From an uncultured Chitinophagaceae bacterium (lineage in GTDB: Bacteria > Bacteroidota > Bacteroidia > Chitinophagales > Chitinophagaceae), in assembly GCA_934502905.1 (NCBI GenBank), contig CAKSVK010000137.1:1-9772 (forward strand): a stretch of DNA of 9,772 nucleotides. The letters run 5' to 3'. The notes beneath the pieces are model-generated. The model made no database searches, was not told the origin of the DNA, and saw only the letters and a program-made list of their open reading frames with translations. Shown one piece after another: positions 1-5,574 of the stretch. The position numbers and the translations under genes are program-made. Each line of letters starts with the position of its first letter. The stretch's first letter is position 1.

Positions 1-358
1 TGATGGCATGGCTCAGCAGGGTTTGGCCGGCTACTTCATCGTTTATATTATCGGCTCTGCCAATAAAATCTTTCAGGTATTGAAGGGAGTCTTCCTCAGC
101 AGACAAATTTTTAAAGAGTATTTCAAAGATGCTGTATTCCAGCTTGTCGTATTCGTACACATCAGTTTCTATTATTCCTTTTTTTACCAGCGCATCCAGC
201 ACATCAAAAGCCTTTCCTTTCACCAGGGTTTCAAAAACCGTTCTTTTGTTGTATTCCTGCATGCCTTCGGGTAATGATTCCCCGCCATCGATCAGCTCTT
301 TGGCTTTAATGAAGTCTTTTTTATCTATGGCTTCCAGGAGGGGTGTTTTTGTTAACAT
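1..358 (-). CDS. Ankyrin-repeat-like protein, N-terminal part (cut by left window edge)
   Basis: The reverse strand reads open from an ATG at 358 to the window edge, giving 119 codons with no stop. The protein begins MLTKTPLLEAIDKKDFIKAK and continues with short alternating helices rich in Lys, Glu and Leu. Near the visible end (about residues 107-118) comes a GQTLLSHAI stretch, which resembles the G-x-TxLHxA signature of an ankyrin repeat, and the opening TPLLEAI..KDFIKAKELID also resembles a degenerate ankyrin helix pair. No signal peptide or membrane segment is visible, so it is probably cytoplasmic, with a role in protein-protein binding. It is divergent from gltX, with 120 bases between the two starts. 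An exact TAnnTTTG element on its own strand at 386-393 supports this start. The ankyrin assignment is from pattern only. The rest of the gene lies outside the window and the partner is unknown. Confidence 0.72.
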   Translation of the reverse strand, partial: MLTKTPLLEAIDKKDFIKAKELIDGGESLPEGMQEYNKRTVFETLVKGKAFDVLDALVKKGIIETDVYEYDKLEYSIFEILFKNLSAEEDSLQYLKDFIGRADNINDEVAGQTLLSHAI

Positions 359-385
359 TGTAGTAGTAATATTTGTGATGATGAA

Positions 386-393
386 CAAATGTA
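386..393 (-). promoter_or_regulatory. Bacteroidota-type -7 promoter element for the ankyrin-like gene
   Basis: The reverse strand reads TACATTTG, an exact match to the Bacteroidota -7 consensus TAnnTTTG. It ends 27 bases before the ATG at 358, so transcription would start near 380 with a leader of roughly 20 bases. I see no clear TTTG -33 partner; the region about 20 bases upstream carries only a TTTTC run. The call rests on the -7 match and its position. Confidence 0.5.
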
Positions 394-466
394 GTGCTTA
401 GGTATTGAAAAGTTAGGCACGCAGGTTTCAAACTGCCTGTTTTTTATCCTATTTTGCATGATTTAA

Positions 467-474
467 TACTTTTG
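467..474 (+). promoter_or_regulatory. Bacteroidota-type -7 promoter element for gltX
   Basis: TACTTTTG matches TAnnTTTG exactly and ends four bases before the gltX ATG at 479. In Bacteroidota transcription usually begins a few bases after this element, so the start would fall on or beside the start codon. There is no clear TTTG at the expected -33 distance; a T-rich run (440-446) occupies the place. If this is the promoter in use, the gltX mRNA is leaderless or nearly so. Confidence 0.55.
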
Positions 475-478
475 TAGT

Positions 479-1999
479 ATGAATAACAGTAAAGTCAGAG
501 TTCGTTTTGCACCCAGTCCAACCGGAGGATTGCACCTGGGAGGTGTCAGAACCGTTTTATATAATTATCTCTTTGCTAAACGAAATCACGGCGATTTTGT
601 TTTAAGGATAGAGGATACCGACCAGACAAGGTTTGTGGAAGGAGCCGAACAATATATTTACGATTGTTTGCAATGGGCCGGTCTGGAACCGGATGAAAGC
701 CCCCTGAGGCCCGGCAAGTATGGTCCCTACCGGCAGAGTGAAAGGAAGCCGCTGTACAGGCAGTATGCGGATCAGTTAGTGGCTGACGGCCGGGCTTATC
801 TTGCGTTTGATACCCCCGAGGAGCTGGAAAAAATGAGGGTTGATTGTAAGACGGAACAAAATCCTTCACCGCAATATGATCGTACTGTCCGGGATAAGAT
901 GCGTAATTCACTTACGCTCCCGGCGGCAGAAGTAAAAGCGCTGCTGGAGAAAGGTACCCGTCACGTTATCAGGATAAAAATGCCGGATAACGAACGGATA
1001 ACATTTAAGGATATGATCAGGGGAGAGGTAGAGTTCAATTCTTCGCTGGTAGATGATAAAGTGCTGCTGAAAGCAGATGGAATGCCTACCTATCACCTGG
1101 CCGTGGTAGTAGATGACTACCTGATGAAGATCACACATGCGTTTCGCGGGGAAGAATGGTTGCCGAGCAGCCCGGTGCATGTGCTGCTGTGGCAATACCT
1201 GTTCGGGTTAGACAAGATGCCGCAATGGGCGCACCTGCCTTTGATCCTTGGCCCAACCGGCAAGCTCAGCAAACGGGATGGCGCTAAATATGGCTTCCCC
1301 GTGTTTGCCATGAACTGGACAGATCCAAAAACAGGAGAGCTTACGGAAGGGTTTCGTGAAAAAGGTTTTTTGCCGGAAGCATTTGTTAATATGCTGGCGA
1401 TTTTGGGATGGAATGATGGCACAGAGCAGGAATTGTTTACCAAAGAGGAGCTGATAGAAAAATTTTCCATTGACAGGGTGCATAGCGGAGGCGCAAAATT
1501 TGATTATGAAAAGGCAAAATGGTTCAATCACGAATGGCTGAAAAAATTACCGGTATCCTCCTACGCAGCACAGGTGCAACCATATTTTGATCAGAAAGAA
1601 ATAAGTATTGCTGATGATGTTTATTTCGAAAAGGTACTGGAGCTGGTAAAAGATCGTGTAACGCTGCTGCCCGATTTTGTTGACCAGTCTGCTTTCTTTT
1701 TTCAGGCGCCTGAGAATTTTGATTTCGAAGCTGTCCGTCCCAAATGGAATGATGCCAAATTACAGTTTTTCCGGTCGGTGATAGCAAAATTTGTAACAGC
1801 AGAGTGGGAACCTGTTTCCCTGGAAGCCGGCTTTAAAGAGTGGGCCGCGGCTGCAGGTCTAAAGCCCGGTGAGGTGATGATGCCGTTCCGGATTATGCTG
1901 GTAGGAGGGAAGTTCGGTCCGCACGTATTTGATATTGCGGTTATGCTTGGGCGGGAGGAGACGGTGAAAAGGATGCAACGTTTCCTGGGTGAAATATAG
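479..1999 (+). CDS. gltX: Glutamyl-tRNA synthetase (GluRS), class I aminoacyl-tRNA synthetase
   Basis: This essential cytoplasmic enzyme charges tRNA-Glu with glutamate using ATP. The 506-residue length is normal for a bacterial GluRS. The N-terminal Rossmann catalytic domain has the PSPTG lead-in at residues 12-16 followed by HLGG at 19-22, the form of the class I HIGH motif, then RIEDTD in the glutamate-binding region. The KMSKS-type loop is KLSKR at residues 262-266, preceded by LGPTG and followed by DGAKYG. DGMPTYHLAVVVDD and the AFRGEEWLPSSP stretch are typical of the tRNA acceptor and active-site region. Residues from about 340 form the alpha-helical anticodon-binding part, containing KFDYEKAKWFNHEWL. 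The start at 479 gives the family-typical N terminus, and the next in-frame Met would remove the catalytic lead-in. The gene stands alone: divergent from its left neighbour and convergent with the peroxiredoxin. Nothing looks broken. Confidence 0.97.
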   Translation: MNNSKVRVRFAPSPTGGLHLGGVRTVLYNYLFAKRNHGDFVLRIEDTDQTRFVEGAEQYIYDCLQWAGLEPDESPLRPGKYGPYRQSERKPLYRQYADQLVADGRAYLAFDTPEELEKMRVDCKTEQNPSPQYDRTVRDKMRNSLTLPAAEVKALLEKGTRHVIRIKMPDNERITFKDMIRGEVEFNSSLVDDKVLLKADGMPTYHLAVVVDDYLMKITHAFRGEEWLPSSPVHVLLWQYLFGLDKMPQWAHLPLILGPTGKLSKRDGAKYGFPVFAMNWTDPKTGELTEGFREKGFLPEAFVNMLAILGWNDGTEQELFTKEELIEKFSIDRVHSGGAKFDYEKAKWFNHEWLKKLPVSSYAAQVQPYFDQKEISIADDVYFEKVLELVKDRVTLLPDFVDQSAFFFQAPENFDFEAVRPKWNDAKLQFFRSVIAKFVTAEWEPVSLEAGFKEWAAAAGLKPGEVMMPFRIMLVGGKFGPHVFDIAVMLGREETVKRMQRFLGEI

Positions 2000-2044
2000 G
2001 AATACAGGGCATTTGTTGTTTTTCCCGTCAATTAGAGAGTATAA

Positions 2045-2084
2045 TAAATAAAAAGCAGCTTCTCAGGAAGCTGCTTTTTATTTA
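2045..2084. terminator. Bidirectional intrinsic terminator between gltX and the peroxiredoxin gene
   Basis: The core is a perfect 13-base-pair hairpin with arms AAAAAGCAGCTTC (2050-2062) and GAAGCTGCTTTTT (2067-2079) around a TCAG loop. A/T pairing extends it to 18 base pairs over 2045-2084. The A tract on one side and T tract on the other give a U run after the stem on both strands. It sits between the gltX stop at 1999 and the stop of the convergent peroxiredoxin gene at 2105, so it can end both transcripts. Confidence 0.92.
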
Positions 2085-2104
2085 AAACAGATATGATCCC
2101 CGGA

Positions 2105-2740
2105 TTATAAATTCGGCTGGGGTGTATAACGCAGGTAAGGTTTTACCACGTTAACCCCTTTAGGGAATTTTTTGATTGCATCTTCTGTAGAAACAGCAGG
2201 TACAACAATTACATCTTCTGTTGCATTCCAGTCTGCCGGAGTAGCTACGCTGTAATTTGCAGTCAGCTGCAGGGAATCAATCACCCGCAATACTTCGTTG
2301 AAGTTTCTGCCGGTGGAAGCCGGGTATGTAATGGTCAGCTTTACTTTTTTATCGGGACCTATTACAAACAGAGAACGAACGGTAAAGTTTTCGGAAGCAT
2401 TGGGATGGATCATACCGTATGCGGTGGATACTTTTCTTTCAGGATCTGCTATGATGGGAAACTTCAGATCTGTTTTCTGTGTTTCATTAATATCTTTGAT
2501 CCAGCCTTCGTGCCTGTCAAGCGTATCTACGCTCACTGCCAGTACCTTCACATTACGTTTAGCAAATTCATCCTGTAATTGAGCCGTTCTGCCTAATTCA
2601 GTGGTACAGACAGGAGTATAATCAGCAGGGTGTGAAAACAATACACCCCAACCATCACCTAAATATTCATAAAAATCGATCTTTCCTGCGCTGGTATCAG
2701 CTGTAAAATTCGGTGCAATGTCACCTAAACGCAAACTCAT
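2105..2740 (-). CDS. 1-Cys peroxiredoxin (Prx6-type)
   Basis: This is a thiol peroxidase that reduces H2O2 and organic hydroperoxides, expected in the cytoplasm since no signal peptide is seen. The 211 residues fit the Prx6 subfamily. The active-site motif PADYTPVCTTE covers residues 38-48, with peroxidatic Cys45 and the supporting Thr42 and Pro38. A conserved Arg lies in TVRSLFVIGPDKK in the second half. Cys45 is the only cysteine in the protein, so there is no resolving cysteine within the chain; reduction must come from another thiol. The long C-terminal part (about residues 160-211, including VVPAVSTEDA and FPKGVNVVKPYLRYT) is the Prx6-type dimerisation extension. The ATG at 2740 gives the normal N terminus, MSLRLGDIAPNF. 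It lies downstream of dinB on the same strand with an 88-base gap holding its own candidate promoter. Confidence 0.95.
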   Translation of the reverse strand: MSLRLGDIAPNFTADTSAGKIDFYEYLGDGWGVLFSHPADYTPVCTTELGRTAQLQDEFAKRNVKVLAVSVDTLDRHEGWIKDINETQKTDLKFPIIADPERKVSTAYGMIHPNASENFTVRSLFVIGPDKKVKLTITYPASTGRNFNEVLRVIDSLQLTANYSVATPADWNATEDVIVVPAVSTEDAIKKFPKGVNVVKPYLRYTPQPNL

Positions 2741-2777
2741 AATACATTCTTTTTAATATGGTTAAAAATTTGGAGCA

Positions 2778-2785
2778 CAAAGATA
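2778..2785 (-). promoter_or_regulatory. Bacteroidota-type -7 promoter element for the peroxiredoxin gene
   Basis: The reverse strand reads TATCTTTG, an exact TAnnTTTG match. It ends 37 bases before the ATG at 2740, leaving a leader of about 30 bases. The expected -33 region (about 2805) lacks TTTG and instead holds the imperfect palindrome CCATTATAGTGG (2797-2808). The element suggests the peroxiredoxin gene can be transcribed independently of dinB. Confidence 0.55.
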
Positions 2786-2796
2786 TTAATTTCCTA

Positions 2797-2808
2797 CCAT
2801 TATAGTGG
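2797..2808. promoter_or_regulatory. Imperfect 12-base palindrome, possible operator at the peroxiredoxin promoter
   Basis: CCATTATAGTGG differs from its reverse complement at only two symmetric positions (CCA-n-TATA-n-TGG). It lies just upstream of the -7 element, over the place where a -33 contact is expected, which is where an activator or repressor of an oxidative-stress gene could bind. It does not match the OxyR or PerR consensus as I know them. A palindrome this short may be chance. Confidence 0.25.
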
Positions 2809-2828
2809 ACTATGTTTAAAAAAAATTA

Positions 2829-3974
2829 TCAACTGGTTTTTCCCCTGTTGATCGCGGTCTTTCCGAACCTGTTTTTTACCGAGTCGATGGCCTTGTAGAG
2901 GCTTGATTTTTTTTCAGTGTCCTCAAACAGGTTGGTCTGCCGGGCCTCATTGGTTAACTCGCTGAATTTCACGCCTAAAAGGCGCACATGCTCTCCCTTC
3001 TGGTATAATTTATGAAAGAGTCCTTTTGCTACTGGTATCAGCTCATCATCATAAAAGGTATAGGAAACGGAAGTCTGCCTGGAACGGGTCTCAAAGTCGG
3101 AATACCGGATCTTGACTGTCACGCATCCTGTCATTTTATCATCCCGCCGCAGTTCAAATCCTATCTTTTCTGTCATCCGTGTGAGCTCGCTCAGCAGGAA
3201 ACCTGCATCGTTGGTGTTGGCTTCAAAGGTATTTTCTGTAGAAACAGACTTGGCTTCGTAGTAAGGTATCACTTCTCCCGAATGTCTTCCATGTGCTTTA
3301 TTCCAAAGCTCTGTGCCGTAGTTTCCAAGCAGTTGTTCCATTTGCTTTTCTGTGCGGACCGTAATATCGCCTATGGTTTTAATACCTGCATCCAGCAGGT
3401 GACGATGGGTTTGTTTGCCGATGCCCGGTATGGTATTTACCGGCAAGGGTGCCAGGTACTCCTGTTCCATACCTGCCGGCACCCGGATGCAGCCGTTGGG
3501 CTTTGCCTCGTTAGTAGCAATTTTGGCGATCATTTTGTTGGATGCCAGCGCGAATGAAATAGGTAATCCTGTTTTATCAATAATTTCCTGCCGGAGGTCG
3601 ACGGTCCATTGCCAGGGATCAAAATAGGTATCCATTCCCGTCAGGTTCAGGTAAAACTCATCAATGGAAGCTTTTTCAAAAAGCGGGGCTTTGGCGGCTA
3701 TGATCTCTGTTACCATGCGGGAGTAGCGGCTGTATTCTCCGCGTGTTCCCTTTATGACCGTTGCCTGTGGACACAGGCGCATGGCGGTGGCCATGGGCAT
3801 GGCGGAATGAACACCGAACTTACGGGTTTCATAGCTGCAGGCGGTTACTACGCCACGTTCCCTGCTTCCCCCCACAATCAGCGGTATGCCTTTCAGTGCG
3901 GGGTTGTTGATGCATTCAACTGAAACAAAAAAAGCGTCCAGGTCAAAATGTGCTATAATCCGCGCCCGGTTCAT
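2829..3974 (-). CDS. dinB: DNA polymerase IV (Y-family translesion polymerase)
   Basis: This low-fidelity polymerase copies past damaged template bases, working with the replication sliding clamp. The protein has 381 residues when started at the ATG at 3974 ([16 protein letters not shown]). The palm motif [10 protein letters not shown] supplies metal-binding Asp11, and Phe16 lies at the steric-gate position that excludes ribonucleotides. The second catalytic motif SIDEFY gives Asp105 and Glu106. [21 protein letters not shown] (140-161) is the conserved palm-end block, and [23 protein letters not shown] (182-204) is the helix-hairpin-helix region of the thumb. The little-finger domain follows from about 240 to 345. 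QTNLF at 346-350 fits the beta-clamp-binding pentapeptide. A longer reading from a TTG at 4013 would add 13 residues without family similarity, so I rejected it. It is divergent from yebC across 71 bases. Confidence 0.95.
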   Translation of the reverse strand: MNRARIIAHFDLDAFFVSVECINNPALKGIPLIVGGSRERGVVTACSYETRKFGVHSAMPMATAMRLCPQATVIKGTRGEYSRYSRMVTEIIAAKAPLFEKASIDEFYLNLTGMDTYFDPWQWTVDLRQEIIDKTGLPISFALASNKMIAKIATNEAKPNGCIRVPAGMEQEYLAPLPVNTIPGIGKQTHRHLLDAGIKTIGDITVRTEKQMEQLLGNYGTELWNKAHGRHSGEVIPYYEAKSVSTENTFEANTNDAGFLLSELTRMTEKIGFELRRDDKMTGCVTVKIRYSDFETRSRQTSVSYTFYDDELIPVAKGLFHKLYQKGEHVRLLGVKFSELTNEARQTNLFEDTEKKSSLYKAIDSVKNRFGKTAINRGKTS

Positions 3975-3995
3975 ATGTATTAAGTATAAACAACT

Positions 3996-4003
3996 TACTT
4001 TTG
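3996..4003 (+). promoter_or_regulatory. Second candidate -7 element upstream of yebC
   Basis: TACTTTTG is an exact TAnnTTTG match on the plus strand in the 71-base dinB-yebC gap. Transcription from it would start near 4008 and give a leader of about 37 bases. It lies 38 bases upstream of a second exact match at 4034-4041, so yebC may have two start sites. I see no obvious -33 partner, and the AT-rich setting makes chance matches possible. Confidence 0.38.
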
Positions 4004-4033
4004 TCGCCCACAAATTATTTCAAAAGGTATAAT

Positions 4034-4041
4034 TATTTTTG
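4034..4041 (+). promoter_or_regulatory. Bacteroidota-type -7 promoter element adjacent to the yebC start
   Basis: TATTTTTG matches TAnnTTTG and ends four bases before the yebC ATG at 4046, the same spacing as at gltX. Transcription would begin at or beside the start codon. There is no TTTG at the expected -33 distance. Confidence 0.45.
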
Positions 4042-4045
4042 TTTC

Positions 4046-4768
4046 ATGGGAAGAATATTTGAAGTCAGAAAATCCACCATGTTTGCCCGCTGGGACAGGA
4101 TGGCGAAGCAGTTTACACGAATCGGTAAGGAAATAGCTATTGCAGTAAAAGCCGGAGGTCCGGACCCCAATACCAATCCCGCGCTCAGGCGTTGCGTGCA
4201 GAATGCGAAAAGTGTGAATATGCCCAAAGACAGGGTAGATGCAGCCATCAAGCGCGCATTGGGTAAGGAGATGGACAACTATGACGAAATATTGTATGAA
4301 GGATATGGACCGCATGGTGTGGCCGTATTGGTGGAAACTGCCACAGATAACCATGTCAGAACGGTGGCAAATGTAAAAAGTCATTTCAATAAAGGAGGCG
4401 GCGCCCTGGGGAACAGCGGCAGTGTGGCATTCCAGTTTAAAAAAATGGGTGTCTTTAAGTTAAATCCCACAGGCCTGAATGCGGAGGACCTGGAGCTGGA
4501 GCTGATTGACTTTGGTCTGGAAGAGCTGGGAGAAAGTACCGGAGAAAATGGAGAAGAGGTATTGGTGATACGCTGCGGATTCACCGATTTCGGAAATATG
4601 CAGAAAGCCTTGGAGGAAAAACATATTACTCCCATCAGTGCGGAGGTCGAGTGGATACCCTCCACCACAGTGGAGCTTCCGGAAGACCAGGCACAGGAAG
4701 TGTTAAAGCTGGTCGACAGGCTGGAGCAGGACGAAGACGTACAAAAGGTTTTTCACAATCTTCAATAA
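4046..4768 (+). CDS. yebC: YebC/PmpR family protein (TACO1-type translation or regulatory factor)
   Basis: This is a cytoplasmic protein of the YebC/TACO1 family. Members have been described as transcriptional regulators (PmpR) and, more recently, as factors that help ribosomes through difficult stretches such as proline runs. The 240 residues match the usual length. Visible landmarks are the basic N-terminal helical domain ([18 protein letters not shown], 21-38, then the [22 protein letters not shown] block, 41-62), the signature [14 protein letters not shown] at 84-97, and the [15 protein letters not shown] segment at 117-131. The start MGRIFEVRK at 4046 is the form typical of Bacteroidota. 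A TTG-started reading from 4001 would add 15 unrelated residues and overlap the promoter region, so I did not use it. The carbonic anhydrase gene follows after 19 bases. Which of the two proposed roles applies here cannot be told from the sequence. Confidence 0.94.
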   Translation: MGRIFEVRKSTMFARWDRMAKQFTRIGKEIAIAVKAGGPDPNTNPALRRCVQNAKSVNMPKDRVDAAIKRALGKEMDNYDEILYEGYGPHGVAVLVETATDNHVRTVANVKSHFNKGGGALGNSGSVAFQFKKMGVFKLNPTGLNAEDLELELIDFGLEELGESTGENGEEVLVIRCGFTDFGNMQKALEEKHITPISAEVEWIPSTTVELPEDQAQEVLKLVDRLEQDEDVQKVFHNLQ

Positions 4769-4787
4769 ATTATTTAAATTAATAGTT

Positions 4788-5423
4788 ATGGTCACATATG
4801 AGCAGATTTTTCAGAACAACAGGGATTGGATCGCAACAAAAAAAGCAGGAGATGCTAATTTCCTGGAAAAGCTCTCAAAAGACCAGACACCTGATTATTT
4901 ATACATCGGTTGCAGCGACAGCAGGGTACCTGCTAATGATATTATGGGACTGGAACCCGGTGAGGTTTTTGTGCACCGCAATGTAGCGAACCTGGTTTGT
5001 TCTATCGACCTCAATGTGATGGCGGTAATTAATTATGCGGTTCGGTACCTGGGGGTGAAACATATTATCGTATGTGGTCACTACAACTGTGGAGGCGTTA
5101 AGGCGGCTATGCAACCAAAAGACTTGGGAATCCTCAATCCGTGGTTGCGGAACATACGGGACGTATACCGCCTGCACAAGGAGGAGCTCAATGCGATCCC
5201 GGACGAAGGTGACCGCTATAACCGCCTGGTAGAGCTGAACGTCCAGGAGCAATGCATCAATGTTGTGAAGCTTGCCAGCGTTCAGCAGGAGTATGCAAAG
5301 AACGGATACCCTACTGTACATGGCTGGGTATTTGATCTCAAAACGGGTTTATTAAAAGACCTTAACCTGAACTTTACCAAAATCCTCCGCGACATACAGG
5401 AAATTTACAGGCTTGTTGATTAA
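4788..5423 (+). CDS. can: Beta-class carbonic anhydrase
   Basis: This zinc enzyme interconverts CO2 and bicarbonate, supplying bicarbonate to carboxylases and helping pH balance. It is expected in the cytoplasm because no signal peptide is visible. The 211 residues are normal for the class. Zinc and catalytic residues are all present: Cys42, Asp44 and Arg46 in IGCSDSRVPAN, and His98 and Cys101 in VCGHYNCGG, with the same numbering as in the E. coli Can enzyme. FVHRNVANLV (61-70) and the C-terminal VHGWVFDLKTGLL complete the family pattern. The gene begins 19 bases after yebC with an AT-rich gap and no separate TAnnTTTG element, so it is probably co-transcribed with yebC. I see no strong terminator hairpin in the 151 bases after the stop, though a run of eight T (5477-5484) is present. 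The symbol follows the E. coli homologue and is by similarity only. Confidence 0.95.
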   Translation: MVTYEQIFQNNRDWIATKKAGDANFLEKLSKDQTPDYLYIGCSDSRVPANDIMGLEPGEVFVHRNVANLVCSIDLNVMAVINYAVRYLGVKHIIVCGHYNCGGVKAAMQPKDLGILNPWLRNIRDVYRLHKEELNAIPDEGDRYNRLVELNVQEQCINVVKLASVQQEYAKNGYPTVHGWVFDLKTGLLKDLNLNFTKILRDIQEIYRLVD

Positions 5424-5574
5424 CCGTTAAAATTTCGTTATACCATTAATAATCCATGCAACAGGGTGTGGTCTTCTTTTTTTTAGACTGCCTATGTGCA
5501 TTTAAATACTTATTTTACAAGCTTATTCCATTAGTGCCTGTAGTGCGTCAATTGTTGAAAGCTGTCAAAATAAT

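Noticed and set aside
421..436. Imperfect inverted repeat around GCAGGTTTCAAACTGC before gltX
   Set aside because: The stem is short with an unpaired G and has no T tract. It lies between divergent promoters, so a terminator makes no sense and there is no support for an operator.
3012..3557. 181-residue open frame on the plus strand opposite dinB
   Set aside because: It is a shadow frame: the opposite strand holds a complete polymerase IV with all catalytic motifs, while this translation has no recognisable domain and unusual Cys and His content.
3975..4013. Longer dinB reading from a TTG on the minus strand at 4013
   Set aside because: It adds 13 residues before the usual polymerase IV N terminus. 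The ATG at 3974 gives the expected short lead-in to DLDAFF.
4001..4045. Longer yebC reading from a TTG start at 4001
   Set aside because: The extra 15 residues do not fit the family, which starts MGRxFE in Bacteroidota, and the extension would run through the candidate promoter at 4034-4041.
5424..5574. Search for a promoter or terminator in the 151-base gap before the deacetylase gene
   Set aside because: No TAnnTTTG match and no convincing hairpin were found. Only a run of eight T at 5477-5484 and a weak TATTTTAC at 5511-5518 are present, which is too little to call.
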